A stretch of DNA of 64,000 nucleotides from Saccharopolyspora spinosa NRRL 18395 (GTDB lineage Bacteria > Actinomycetota > Actinomycetes > Mycobacteriales > Pseudonocardiaceae), in assembly GCF_000194155.1 (NCBI RefSeq), contig NZ_GL877883.1:196572-260571 (forward strand), given 5' to 3'. The notes under the pieces were generated by a model. The model saw only the letters and a list, made by a program, of their open reading frames with translations. It searched no databases and had not been told where the DNA came from. The position numbers and the translations under genes are program-made. Positions within the stretch are counted from its first letter, which is position 1; each line of letters starts with the position of its first letter. Below are positions 16,491-23,692 of the stretch, piece after piece.

Positions 16491-17372
16491 TCAGCGGGTT
16501 GCGGGGACCGTATGTTGCAGACGCCATGATGCATAGTCCCGCGCGAGCCGTGCCCGGTGCTGCATCCCAGGTCCGTTCTTCGTGACGGCCCAATGCGACC
16601 ACATCCCCGCCAGGTACGCGGCGAACGCCGTCAGGTGCTTGCCGGTGACGTCGGCGAACGCCGCCAGGTTGTCGGCGGCCCAGGCTTCCGCCGCGCCCGG
16701 TTGGTGACCCGCTTCGACCAGCCGCAGCACCAGATACGCGCCGTCGATCCACGGGGCAGCGGCGCCAGGAAAGCCCCAGTCGATCACGTGCACTAAGCCG
16801 TCCGTGCCGATGCGGAATTGGTCGCCGTGCAAGTCGGTATGCGCGAGCCTGTCGCCGTGGGCGAGCTCGGACAGCTGCGCCGCCCACCGCTGCATGTCGG
16901 CGACGTCCCATCCGCGCACCATGTCGGGCGCTTGCTCGCCGAGACATCCCCACCAGTCGGTGGTGCCCCACCGGTCCAGCAGCGACCTCAGCCCCGTCGC
17001 GGGGCAGTCGCCAATCCGGTCGACTGCCTTGGCGACGATCGGGAGGTCCGGCGATCCAGGGGAAAGGTCGGCCGGTCGGCCGGGCACGTACTCGAATCCG
17101 ACCACCAACCATTCGCCGATGTCCTCGGCGAACACCACCGCGGGCGCGAGCCCGACCGCCAGTTGCCCGGCGGTGATTTCGTTGCGCAGGAACCGCATGC
17201 GGCGGCTGACACCCTCGACGCCCTTGACGAACATCCGCCCGGTGCTGGTGTCCAGCACCGCAGCGAGGTCACTGTTGCGGCCCCCGGTGATGTCGGTGAC
17301 CCCCGAGACGGGGCCAACGCGCCACTGTACGGCGTCCCGTACGTGCTCGGGTAGTTCATGCCAGGTGGTCAC
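16491..17372 (-). CDS. Aminoglycoside phosphotransferase-like kinase
   Basis: A 293-residue small-molecule kinase fold. A possible ATP-binding Lys is in 'RMFVKGVEG' (Lys50). The catalytic loop reads HTDLHGDQF (178-186), and the metal site reads DWGFP (198-202). The usual Asn of the H-x-D-x4-N motif is replaced by Gln. Proteins of this type phosphorylate antibiotics or small metabolites; the substrate is unknown. It is the last gene of a minus-strand set that begins with the XRE/TPR regulator, within the segment flanked by phage-like fragments. A resistance or self-protection role is possible but unsupported. Confidence 0.8.
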   Translation of the reverse strand: MTTWHELPEHVRDAVQWRVGPVSGVTDITGGRNSDLAAVLDTSTGRMFVKGVEGVSRRMRFLRNEITAGQLAVGLAPAVVFAEDIGEWLVVGFEYVPGRPADLSPGSPDLPIVAKAVDRIGDCPATGLRSLLDRWGTTDWWGCLGEQAPDMVRGWDVADMQRWAAQLSELAHGDRLAHTDLHGDQFRIGTDGLVHVIDWGFPGAAAPWIDGAYLVLRLVEAGHQPGAAEAWAADNLAAFADVTGKHLTAFAAYLAGMWSHWAVTKNGPGMQHRARLARDYASWRLQHTVPATR

Positions 17373-17386
17373 GTTGGCCCGTCTCC

Positions 17387-17953
17387 TTACCTAACTGGCG
17401 GCGGTGTCTGGTTCCCGGTGTTCTCGTTGCCGTCGACGCCTGATGCCGCACAACAGCCATCCTCGGCGTCGCCAGGCGAGCACTTGGCGGCCGCGTCCGT
17501 CCACAGCTCGCCATCGACCGGGAACCCGGCGCGCTGGATCGCCTTCACCGTACGGGCGCGAGCTTCGACGGATGTGCCCCTGCCAGGTAGCGCGTTCGGG
17601 GCGTCGTTGGGCACGTGGTGAATGAACCGCCCAGCGACCCGGTGGCAGAACTCGGCGTACTCGCGGGGTAAAGAATGAAACCGACATTGGTTGCCGTCGG
17701 CGCGCAGTGCTGCGGCGAGGTTGTCCAAGTAGCCGGCCAGGCGCTCACGGTCGGCGGCCTCGTACCTGCCCGCCTCCAAGTCGTAGACGGCAAGGCCCAG
17801 CGCGGTGATCACGCCCCGCGTCATCTGCCCGAGCTGCCGGAAATCCGAGGTCACCACGACACCGGCCCCGCCGTGCCGGGCACCACGCCAGGTGTCGGGA
17901 TTGCGCGGCACGCCGATCGGGTAGCCACTCGCGGTTTCCTGACGCGCCACCAC
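17387..17953 (-). CDS. Hypothetical protein, possibly frameshifted continuation of a membrane-anchored protein
   Basis: 188 residues counted from the GTG at 17953; other starts are GTG 17854 and ATG 17821. No domain is recognised. The middle is helical ('MTRGVITALGLAVYDLEAGR', 'YLDNLAAALRADGNQ'), and the end is Pro/Asn-rich. The first 35 residues ('GYPIGVPRNPDTWRG') read like true protein and overlap the preceding small membrane protein by 103 bp in another frame. The two may therefore be one protein split by a frameshift. It lies 14 bp upstream of the phosphotransferase gene. Confidence 0.55.
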   Translation of the reverse strand: MVARQETASGYPIGVPRNPDTWRGARHGGAGVVVTSDFRQLGQMTRGVITALGLAVYDLEAGRYEAADRERLAGYLDNLAAALRADGNQCRFHSLPREYAEFCHRVAGRFIHHVPNDAPNALPGRGTSVEARARTVKAIQRAGFPVDGELWTDAAAKCSPGDAEDGCCAASGVDGNENTGNQTPPPVR

Positions 17954-18024
17954 AGGTAGAAGCCGCTGCCGAATAGGACGGCCCAGACGAGTACGGCGGC
18001 GAGGATCAACAGCGGTTGCGGCAT
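17851..18024 (-). CDS. Small membrane protein (single helix)
   Basis: 57 residues: MPQPLLILAAVLVWAVLFGS begins a single strong membrane helix that ends 'FYLWWRVRKPR'. After about residue 25 the sequence becomes Arg/Pro-rich and low in meaning, while the overlapping frame of the next gene becomes protein-like. A -1 shift near 17953 would join the helix to that downstream domain. No family is recognised. Confidence 0.5.
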   Translation of the reverse strand: MPQPLLILAAVLVWAVLFGSGFYLWWRVRKPRVATRSACRAIPTPGVVPGTAGPVSW

Positions 18025-18085
18025 GCCAACAAGATCGCCCGAGAATCGGGCGAGATTTTGCCTACGTGGCAAACACCCGTATGGG

Positions 18086-19264
18086 CTACACGTGCATTCC
18101 TGCCCGATAAGCCAGGCCGCGCAACTCGCGGCCAACAGCATCACGCTTGGCCTTGGTGACCAGCTCAGCGACCGTTGAGCGGGTGAACGGGTGCCGATGA
18201 ACATGCTCAGGCGAGATGCATTCGGCCCGCCGCAGCATCATTACCGCGTTGTCGTTCTTCTTCGGTAGACGCGCCAGCGCCCGGCCGCGCTCACGCCAGT
18301 AGACCGCCTGTCGCGCCCGCACAGTCAGAGCGGCAGGGTTGACCGTCTCGGCGATTGCTGCCGCCTCGGCATGCTCGCCGACTTCTAACGCGCCCTGCAT
18401 TCGCCACACGGCCACATTGGACGGACCAAAGCCGAAACCGAGCATGTTCGTCTCGCCGGTTCGCTCTGCCAACTCTGCCGCATATTCGAGCGCCGCGAAT
18501 CGTTCCGCTTGATCCTTCCTCGCCGCTGACACCAGCGATGAGGCCAGGGCAAGCGACCCGGCTAGCTGCATGTCCTCAACGCTGATCAGCGGGAATTCAA
18601 CCGTGTCGAGAGTCTGCGAGGCGAGGTCGAATTCACCGGCGGACAGCAGTCCGAGCGCCGTTCCGTACGCACCCACAGCCAGCGAAACCGGCTCGGCAAG
18701 TCGCTCGGCGGCTTGCCGAGCCAGCATTGCCGCCTGCCATGACAGATCCATCGGGGCACCGATCGTCGCCAACCATGCTTCCGTGCCTTGCATATGGGCA
18801 AGCGTCAGCAACCGCAGCACGTCCGGCTCGTGGCGGTGCGCATTCGCCGTCGTGTGCAGATCTCGAATCAGCGACGGCAAAGCCGCGCCGACCACATCGT
18901 TGGCAGCGTCGTTTTGCGCCCCCAGAACACTCTGGACACGTGCCTGCAGGTGCTCAATCGGCTGTACCGCGCCACGCGGCTCGTCGATGCTCACAGCAAG
19001 CAGCGTCAACCGGATCTCTGTCAATGCTCGGTTGTCATCGGGTTCGCGGGGGATCGGCAGTGCTGATCCAGTGATCCCGCTTGGCGCGACTTCCAGCGCG
19101 TGGGCGAGCGCCACGATCAACGAACGCCGGTCAAGCGCACGTTCGCCAGATTCGAGGCGCGAGAGGTACGAGGACGAGATTCCCGCCAACCCCGCGATCA
19201 CTGCGAGGGATTTACCGCGAGCTTTGCGGATCTCGCGGAGTGTCTTCCCGAGTGCATCAATCAT
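18086..19264 (-). CDS. XRE-family regulator with TPR-like C-terminal region
   Basis: 392 residues. An N-terminal helix-turn-helix (about 5-62: 'LREIRKARGKSLAVIAGLAG', 'SSYLSRLESGERAL') is joined to a long all-helical region rich in Ala and Leu that resembles degenerate tetratricopeptide repeats. Actinobacteria have many such regulators. They often sit near small membrane proteins or kinases and may respond to peptides or protein partners. A perfect 10-bp inverted repeat lies just upstream (19273-19339), suggesting self-regulation. It heads the minus-strand set with the small membrane protein, the hypothetical gene and the phosphotransferase. Confidence 0.85.
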   Translation of the reverse strand: MIDALGKTLREIRKARGKSLAVIAGLAGISSSYLSRLESGERALDRRSLIVALAHALEVAPSGITGSALPIPREPDDNRALTEIRLTLLAVSIDEPRGAVQPIEHLQARVQSVLGAQNDAANDVVGAALPSLIRDLHTTANAHRHEPDVLRLLTLAHMQGTEAWLATIGAPMDLSWQAAMLARQAAERLAEPVSLAVGAYGTALGLLSAGEFDLASQTLDTVEFPLISVEDMQLAGSLALASSLVSAARKDQAERFAALEYAAELAERTGETNMLGFGFGPSNVAVWRMQGALEVGEHAEAAAIAETVNPAALTVRARQAVYWRERGRALARLPKKNDNAVMMLRRAECISPEHVHRHPFTRSTVAELVTKAKRDAVGRELRGLAYRAGMHV

Positions 19265-19272
19265 GGGACCTA

Positions 19273-19339
19273 CTTCGCCGAGTTGTTCTCTTCGCCGCGC
19301 CCCTGGGGAGCTACTCCAGGGGCTTCAACCTCGGCGAAG
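19273..19339 (-). promoter_or_regulatory. Inverted repeats upstream of the XRE/TPR regulator
   Basis: CTTCGCCGAG (19273-19282) and CTCGGCGAAG (19330-19339) are exact inverted copies 47 bp apart. Between them lies a second small hairpin, CCCCTGG (19300-19306) with CCAGGGG (19316-19322). The position right before the regulator's ATG fits an autoregulatory operator or a leader structure. Which of these is real cannot be told from sequence. Confidence 0.45.
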
Positions 19340-19418
19340 AGGTGATGTTGAGCGTAGCGAGAAACCCGATTAGGTGGCGAGGCTCCCCGACCAGTTCGGC
19401 AGCTGACGAACACAACAA

Positions 19419-19457
19419 AGCGCCCGCCCGGTAGTGAACTGGTACCGGGCGGGCGCT
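19419..19457 (-). terminator. Strong terminator hairpin
   Basis: A perfect 15-bp stem, AGCGCCCGCCCGGTA (19419-19433) with TACCGGGCGGGCGCT (19443-19457), around a 9-nt loop. Read on the minus strand the hairpin is followed by TTTGTTGTG, as a terminator should be. On that strand it lies just after the coding tail at 19472-19504. Confidence 0.8.
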
Positions 19458-19471
19458 CTCCATTTCCGCTG

Positions 19472-19504
19472 GGGTTAGCCCTTCGAGGCGTGATCCAATG
19501 TGAC
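19472..19504 (-). repeat. 33-bp direct repeat, copy 1 (duplicated gene 3' end)
   Basis: Identical over 33 bp to 20004-20036. On the minus strand both copies read in frame as VTLDHASKG followed by a TAA stop, and both have LD a few residues before (FFLDPVPVTLDHASKG here, GLGLDVTLDHASKG in copy 2). The repeat therefore looks like two copies of the 3' end of one unidentified gene, not a recombination site. This copy leads into the terminator at 19419-19457. Confidence 0.75.
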
Positions 19505-19524
19505 CGGTACAGGGTCTAAGAAAA

Positions 19525-19689
19525 ATGTCCGGCCAGATCGTCGTGCCGTTCGTGCTCGCCACGGTCTACGCCCTACTGCATTGTGCCGATCCGCATTTGC
19601 CGCCGATGCTGACTCGCGTTCTGCACGGCAGCAACACCCCGCCGAGCTATCCGACCGACAACACCAACAAAGGGCAGCACACCGCCTGA
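19525..19689 (+). pseudogene. Truncated holin-like gene copy
   Basis: The frame from ATG 19525 encodes 54 residues whose core, 'VVPFVLATVYALLHCADPHL', then 'TRVLHGSNTPPSYPT', repeats the C-terminal half of the holin-like protein at 16179-16433. The first transmembrane segment is missing, and an unrelated tail (DNTNKGQHTA) has been added. It is best read as a decayed second lysis-module copy between the two 33-bp repeats. Confidence 0.65.
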
Positions 19690-20003
19690 CGACCCGGCTC
19701 TAGAACCGGCACCTCTACCCAGCAGGTTCGATATCTGGCCGCATGTCCGGGTTTCGCCGGGCGCGGGGCGCATTCGTCGTACTGTGATTCCGCAGGAACA
19801 TCACCGCACGGCCATGCACCGACGCTCACCATCAGAACCGCCATGCGGTCGACGTCGACCACCCGGCAGGTGATCGCGCCGGCCGGCTGCCGAGCATTGG
19901 TCGACGCTCGTCGCGAATCGCGCAGATCTCACCCAGGCGGTTACCTGCCGGCACCGCTGCGGGCCGGGACGTAGTGCGCCTGCGGCGGGTAAGCCATGTT
20001 CAT

Positions 20004-20036
20004 GGGTTAGCCCTTCGAGGCGTGATCCAATGTGAC
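20004..20036 (-). repeat. 33-bp direct repeat, copy 2
   Basis: Second exact copy of 19472-19504. On the minus strand the coding tail VTLDHASKG-stop is followed at once by an ATG and 'NMAYPPQAHYVPARSGAGR', then a stop, which looks like the start of a further decayed gene. The 19690-20003 stretch holds nothing else I can support. Confidence 0.7.
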
Positions 20037-20174
20037 GTCTAGGCCCAACCCCACGCTGCCGGTGTTCAACGGCGTTGAACACCAGGTTCTCGCATTATTG
20101 GCGGACGGTTCACGAACCCCGGAACCTAGTGCCGAGGGCCCCGATCGGAGGTCCTCCGACCGTAGGATGGGGGT

Positions 20175-20552
20175 GTGGAAAACGGTCGACGGGGCAAGGA
20201 CCTCCGGATCGGCGATCCCGAGCGGGAGAGCGCGATGCGGCTGCTCGGCGAACACTTCTCCGCCGGACGCCTCGACGTCCACGAGTACGACGAGCGCTGC
20301 CAGCAGGTCGCGACCGCCCGGTTCCGCTCTGAACTGAACGCGCTGTTCGAGGACCTGCCCGAGCCGCAGCCGAACGCCCCGTCACAGCAGACGCCCGCCG
20401 CCAGAACGGCGATGCCCCCGGCCGCCGGGAAGATCGTCCTGGCCATCTGCGCCACGGTCATGGTCATCTTCCTGGTCGTGGTCGCCCGGCAATTGGCCCC
20501 GATCCTGCTGATCCCGCTGATCGCCGTCCTCTGGCTCTACTGGCGCCGTTGA
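20175..20552 (+). CDS. DUF1707 domain membrane protein
   Basis: 125 residues from a GTG. The N-terminal DUF1707 motif is clear: 'LRIGDPERESAMRLLGEHFS', then 'GRLDVHEYDERCQQVATARF', then 'EDLP'. A Pro/Gln linker leads to a membrane helical hairpin (about 84-123). Actinobacteria carry many DUF1707 proteins, and the domain resembles SHOCT-type oligomerisation modules. The function is unknown. A short palindrome (TCGGAGG-T-CCTCCGA, 20145-20159) upstream may be an operator. Confidence 0.88.
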   Translation: MENGRRGKDLRIGDPERESAMRLLGEHFSAGRLDVHEYDERCQQVATARFRSELNALFEDLPEPQPNAPSQQTPAARTAMPPAAGKIVLAICATVMVIFLVVVARQLAPILLIPLIAVLWLYWRR

Positions 20553-20598
20553 TCGGCGCCGACCGTCGCGATCGACCACGTTTCGTTACGGTGAGGCC

Positions 20599-21252
20599 AT
20601 GCACAGCTCGCGGATCACCGGGGCGGGACGGCTGAGCGCACTGCTCGCCGTCGGCACGCTCACCCTCACCGGGTGTGGCCTGTGGCAGGCGGCGCGCACA
20701 TCGGACACCGCGGCCCCGCTGCCGCCGCCCACGACGAGCGCTCCCCCGCCGCTGCCGCCGCGGCCGTTCGAGCTCGCCCTCGACGGGGTGGACCCGTGCG
20801 GGTTGCTCACCGCCGACCAGCGCAGCCAGCTCGGTTTCGACCGGGCGCCGCTGCCTGGCGCCGAGGTGGGCTTCAGCGACGCGGCCACCTGCAGCTACCG
20901 CAACACCACGGCGAAGGTGGGTGCCAGGTTGGCGTTGATCACCACCGAGAGTATGGGGGTGTGGACCGACGACACCGCGCAGGTGGAGGCCTCGCCCGTG
21001 GTGATCGGCGACTTCCCGGCGCTGGTGATCAAGACGCCGGGACTGGACCTGTCCTGCAACGTCGCGGTGGACGTCGCCGAAGGCCAGCACCTCGACGTCC
21101 TCTACCGCGACGACGGGGGCCAGCCGCCACCGCCGGTCAATCAGCTGTGCGCCGGGGCCCAGCGGGTCGCCGAAGACGCCCTGGCGAGCCTAGCCGCACC
21201 GGAACCGTCCTCGACGAAACCGTCCACACCCCGGCCCACCAAGCCGCAGTAA
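20599..21252 (+). CDS. DUF3558 lipoprotein
   Basis: 217 residues with a lipoprotein signal peptide ending in the lipobox LTGC (Cys26), a Pro-rich spacer, and then the DUF3558 fold ('VDPCGLLTADQRSQLG', 'ATCSYRNT', 'QLCAGAQRVAEDAL') with paired Cys residues probably forming disulfides. It is expected to be anchored on the outer face of the membrane. In Pseudonocardiaceae these lipoproteins are commonly encoded next to ESX PE/PPE-like and EspG genes, as here, which suggests a role with the exported complex. Confidence 0.87.
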   Translation: MHSSRITGAGRLSALLAVGTLTLTGCGLWQAARTSDTAAPLPPPTTSAPPPLPPRPFELALDGVDPCGLLTADQRSQLGFDRAPLPGAEVGFSDAATCSYRNTTAKVGARLALITTESMGVWTDDTAQVEASPVVIGDFPALVIKTPGLDLSCNVAVDVAEGQHLDVLYRDDGGQPPPPVNQLCAGAQRVAEDALASLAAPEPSSTKPSTPRPTKPQ

Positions 21253-21573
21253 CACACGACACCATGACCCGCTCGGACCAATAATTTCGCCGCAATTGAC
21301 TCCACGGAGTGACACTGGACGCCGCTCCGGACCTCTGACGTTCACGCTGAGCAACCACCAGAGTGATACTCACCGCGTATGGAGCACTCCCCAGCGTGAT
21401 GATTGCTGACTACAGTGTTCGGCGTACGTTTAGTAGCTTGAGCGCTCGGGTCCCCGCATTCGCCGGGTGCCCGCGAACACCCGGCCAGGGCCACGCTGTC
21501 CTGCACCACCCGGGCGTTCAGGCACAAGGGCCCGCACCCGTCACCTGGGCCCTTACCTGTGGGAGGGGAAAAC

Positions 21574-21948
21574 GTGCCGCTCACTGCTCCGTGGGGCGAC
21601 AGCTCGACCGAAGCCCTGCCCGGAACGTCGGGGGGCTCGGTGCAAGTCGAGCCCGCCTCCATTCCGAGGCTGGTGAACGCGCTGCAGGAATCGCTGGATG
21701 CGGTCGGCCTGCAGATCGAGCACGCCATCACCGAACTGCGCATCCGGCCCTGGGCCGGCGATCCGATCAGCGCTGACGCGGCCGAGGAGTTCAACCGGCG
21801 CTCCGTCGGCGGCGACGACAACGCGCTGACCGCGCTGTGCGGTTACCGCGACCAACTGCAAGCGGCCGCCGAGTCGCTGCGGCTCGCCAGCCGGCAGTAC
21901 GAACGGATAGACGGCGACAGCGCTGCGGGCATCGGCGGAGGTTGCTGA
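21574..21948 (+). CDS. PE-like/ESX effector protein
   Basis: 124 residues from the GTG at 21574, set by the strong GGGAGGGGAA ribosome binding site just before it; an upstream GTG at 21559 would include that site. The protein is helical, with an N-terminal Gly/Ser-rich lead and two helices ('IPRLVNALQESLDAVGLQIE' and 'DQLQAAAESLRLASRQYERI') joined by a turn. Size, helical-hairpin character and position just before a PPE-like gene and espG fit a PE-type partner. There is no canonical Pro-Glu motif, so the name is by context. Confidence 0.7.
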   Translation: MPLTAPWGDSSTEALPGTSGGSVQVEPASIPRLVNALQESLDAVGLQIEHAITELRIRPWAGDPISADAAEEFNRRSVGGDDNALTALCGYRDQLQAAAESLRLASRQYERIDGDSAAGIGGGC

Positions 21949-21953
21949 TCCCG

Positions 21954-22811
21954 ATGAGCGATCACCGTTGGCAGGGATACCGCCACCCCGAGCTGTACGC
22001 GCAGATCAACGAGGGCCCCGGGCCGGACGGCTCGATCGACAGCGTCCGGCGGTGGGGCGAACTCACCCGCGCGCTGAGCGATATCGACGCCGGGCTGGCC
22101 GCTGCCGTGTCGTCGGCGATGGCCGGTTGGCAGGGCATCGCCGCGGACAGCGCCCACGACGGGCTGCGCCCGCTGGGCGGCTGGGCGGCCCAGGCCCAGC
22201 AGGCCAGCGCCGTAATGCGGGAACGGGCCGAACAGCAGGCGGAGTTCATCAGCAAGGCCCGCCACGACATGCCCCCTCCGGTGCAGATCACCACCGAGGA
22301 ACCGAACAGCGCGGAAACGCTGCTCACGCACCTCTTCGGCGGGCAGACCGACTACGAGCTGCAGGAAGCCAAGCAGCACGCCGCCGAACAGCGGGCCTTC
22401 GACGTGATGCGCACGTACGAGGCTTCGACGCAGGACAACACCACGTCGCTGGCGTCGTTCACCCAGCCACCGCAGGTGGTGGTCGACGCCCCGATCAGCG
22501 GCGGCTCCGGCGTCTCCGCCAGGCAGCAGAACGTGACTATCAGCTGGGGCGCCACCTCGGTGCCCGCGGCGCGAGTTCCCTCGACGCCGACGACGTTTTC
22601 CGCGCGAGTCCCGGAGCAGCGACCGAGACGGCCGGGTGCCGGCGGATCGACGCGCGGCGGTGACGGCCGCTCTTCGGACAAGTGGGCGCGCAAAGACCGC
22701 GACGACGTAGTGGACCAGAAGGTGACCGAAAAGGTCGGCCGCCAAGGCGGGTTCTTCGACGAGCCGCAGACGTTGTCCCGCCCGGTGATCGGCGGCGAGC
22801 CCGGACAATGA
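21954..22811 (+). CDS. PPE-like ESX effector
   Basis: 285 residues starting at ATG 21954, 5 bp after the PE-like gene. The first 110 residues form a helical region ('MSDHRWQGYRHPELYAQINE', then 'MAGWQGIAADSAHDGLRPLG'), where the W-x-G turn and helix pattern match PPE/WXG-type domains. The rest is a low-complexity Thr/Pro/Gly linker and a charged end. It overlaps espG by 4 bp (22808-22811). In mycobacteria EspG binds PE-PPE pairs and delivers them to the ESX secretion machine; the same partnership is inferred. Confidence 0.75.
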   Translation: MSDHRWQGYRHPELYAQINEGPGPDGSIDSVRRWGELTRALSDIDAGLAAAVSSAMAGWQGIAADSAHDGLRPLGGWAAQAQQASAVMRERAEQQAEFISKARHDMPPPVQITTEEPNSAETLLTHLFGGQTDYELQEAKQHAAEQRAFDVMRTYEASTQDNTTSLASFTQPPQVVVDAPISGGSGVSARQQNVTISWGATSVPAARVPSTPTTFSARVPEQRPRRPGAGGSTRGGDGRSSDKWARKDRDDVVDQKVTEKVGRQGGFFDEPQTLSRPVIGGEPGQ

Positions 22812-23605
22812 CGGTCACCGACACCGGCGGCCAACTCCACCTTTCGGCGCTGGAGTTCGACGTCCTCATCGAGCACCTCGGATTCGAGACCATGCCGCTG
22901 GTGCTCAAGGTCCCGTCACCCGGACGCACCCACAGCGAACGCGCGAAGCTGGTGGAATCGGCGTGGCGCTCGCTGGGCGCCCGCGAACTCGGCCGTCCGA
23001 CCTGGCTCGATCCGGAACTCGAATGGATGCTGCGGCTGTTGGCCCGCCCCGCCCGCGAAGTCGACGGGCGGATCTGGTTGCGGCGCAGCGTTCGGGTGCT
23101 CGCGGCCTCCGATGCCGAATCCGAACACGCGGTGCTGGTCGTGAAGGACGGGGACACCTTCGGCCTGCGGCCAGCAGCGGCGAGCGGGCTGCCGCGAGAA
23201 GCGGTTTCGGTGCTGCCGACGCGCCCGCCTGGCCCCGGCCGTTCGGTGTCGGTGCGCAGCGGCGATCTCGACGGCGCCGCCGCGGATGCGGGCGACAACG
23301 TCGAGCAGCTGCAAAGTGCGTTGCAGCGCCGGGGAATCCGCCCGGACGACGCCGAGATCCTGATGAACATGGCCGCCGGAGTCGACGCGTGCGGGCAGTT
23401 CGGCACCGCCGCCCGCGACCGGTTCGGTCGCCGCGTCCGCGCCGATCGGGTCATCGGCTTCTTCGACACCGCGCACGGCCGGTACGCCCAGCTGCGGCGG
23501 GAGTCGCCATCCGGCGACGTGTGGAGCACCGTCGCACCGGTCAACACCCGCCGCCTGATCGGGCACCTCGAGGAGCTGCTGGCCGAGGTGACCCCGGAGC
23601 CGTGA
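22808..23605 (+). CDS. ESX secretion-associated chaperone, EspG family
   Basis: 265 residues matching EspG: the opening 'LHLSALEFDVLIEHLGFETM', then 'RPTWLDPELEWMLRLLARPA', 'VRSGDLDGAAADAG', and a final helix 'RLIGHLEELLAEVTPEP'. EspG proteins are cytosolic chaperones that recognise PE-PPE heterodimers. The ATGA overlap with the PPE-like gene indicates coupled translation. No EccB, EccC, EccD or MycP gene is in the window, so the cassette would need an ESX machine encoded elsewhere. Confidence 0.88.
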   Translation: MTVTDTGGQLHLSALEFDVLIEHLGFETMPLVLKVPSPGRTHSERAKLVESAWRSLGARELGRPTWLDPELEWMLRLLARPAREVDGRIWLRRSVRVLAASDAESEHAVLVVKDGDTFGLRPAAASGLPREAVSVLPTRPPGPGRSVSVRSGDLDGAAADAGDNVEQLQSALQRRGIRPDDAEILMNMAAGVDACGQFGTAARDRFGRRVRADRVIGFFDTAHGRYAQLRRESPSGDVWSTVAPVNTRRLIGHLEELLAEVTPEP

Positions 23606-23640
23606 CCCACGGCCTGCTTTGCCTTTCGCCGCAAGCAAAA

Positions 23641-23675
23641 GCGCGGCCGGTGCCTGTTGGGGCCACCGACCGCGC
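23641..23675 (-). terminator. Terminator hairpin after glpD
   Basis: GCGCGGCCGGTG (23641-23652) pairs with CACCGACCGCGC (23664-23675) with one mismatch. On the minus strand the hairpin is followed by CTTTTGCTT, which supports termination of glpD transcripts. It lies between the convergent espG and glpD genes. Confidence 0.7.
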
Positions 23676-23692
23676 CGCAGAGCCGAAGATGC

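Noticed and set aside
19472-20036. 33-bp direct repeats as attL/attR of an integrated element
   Set aside because: No integrase or tRNA gene lies nearby, and both copies are in-frame 3' coding ends with matching preceding codons.
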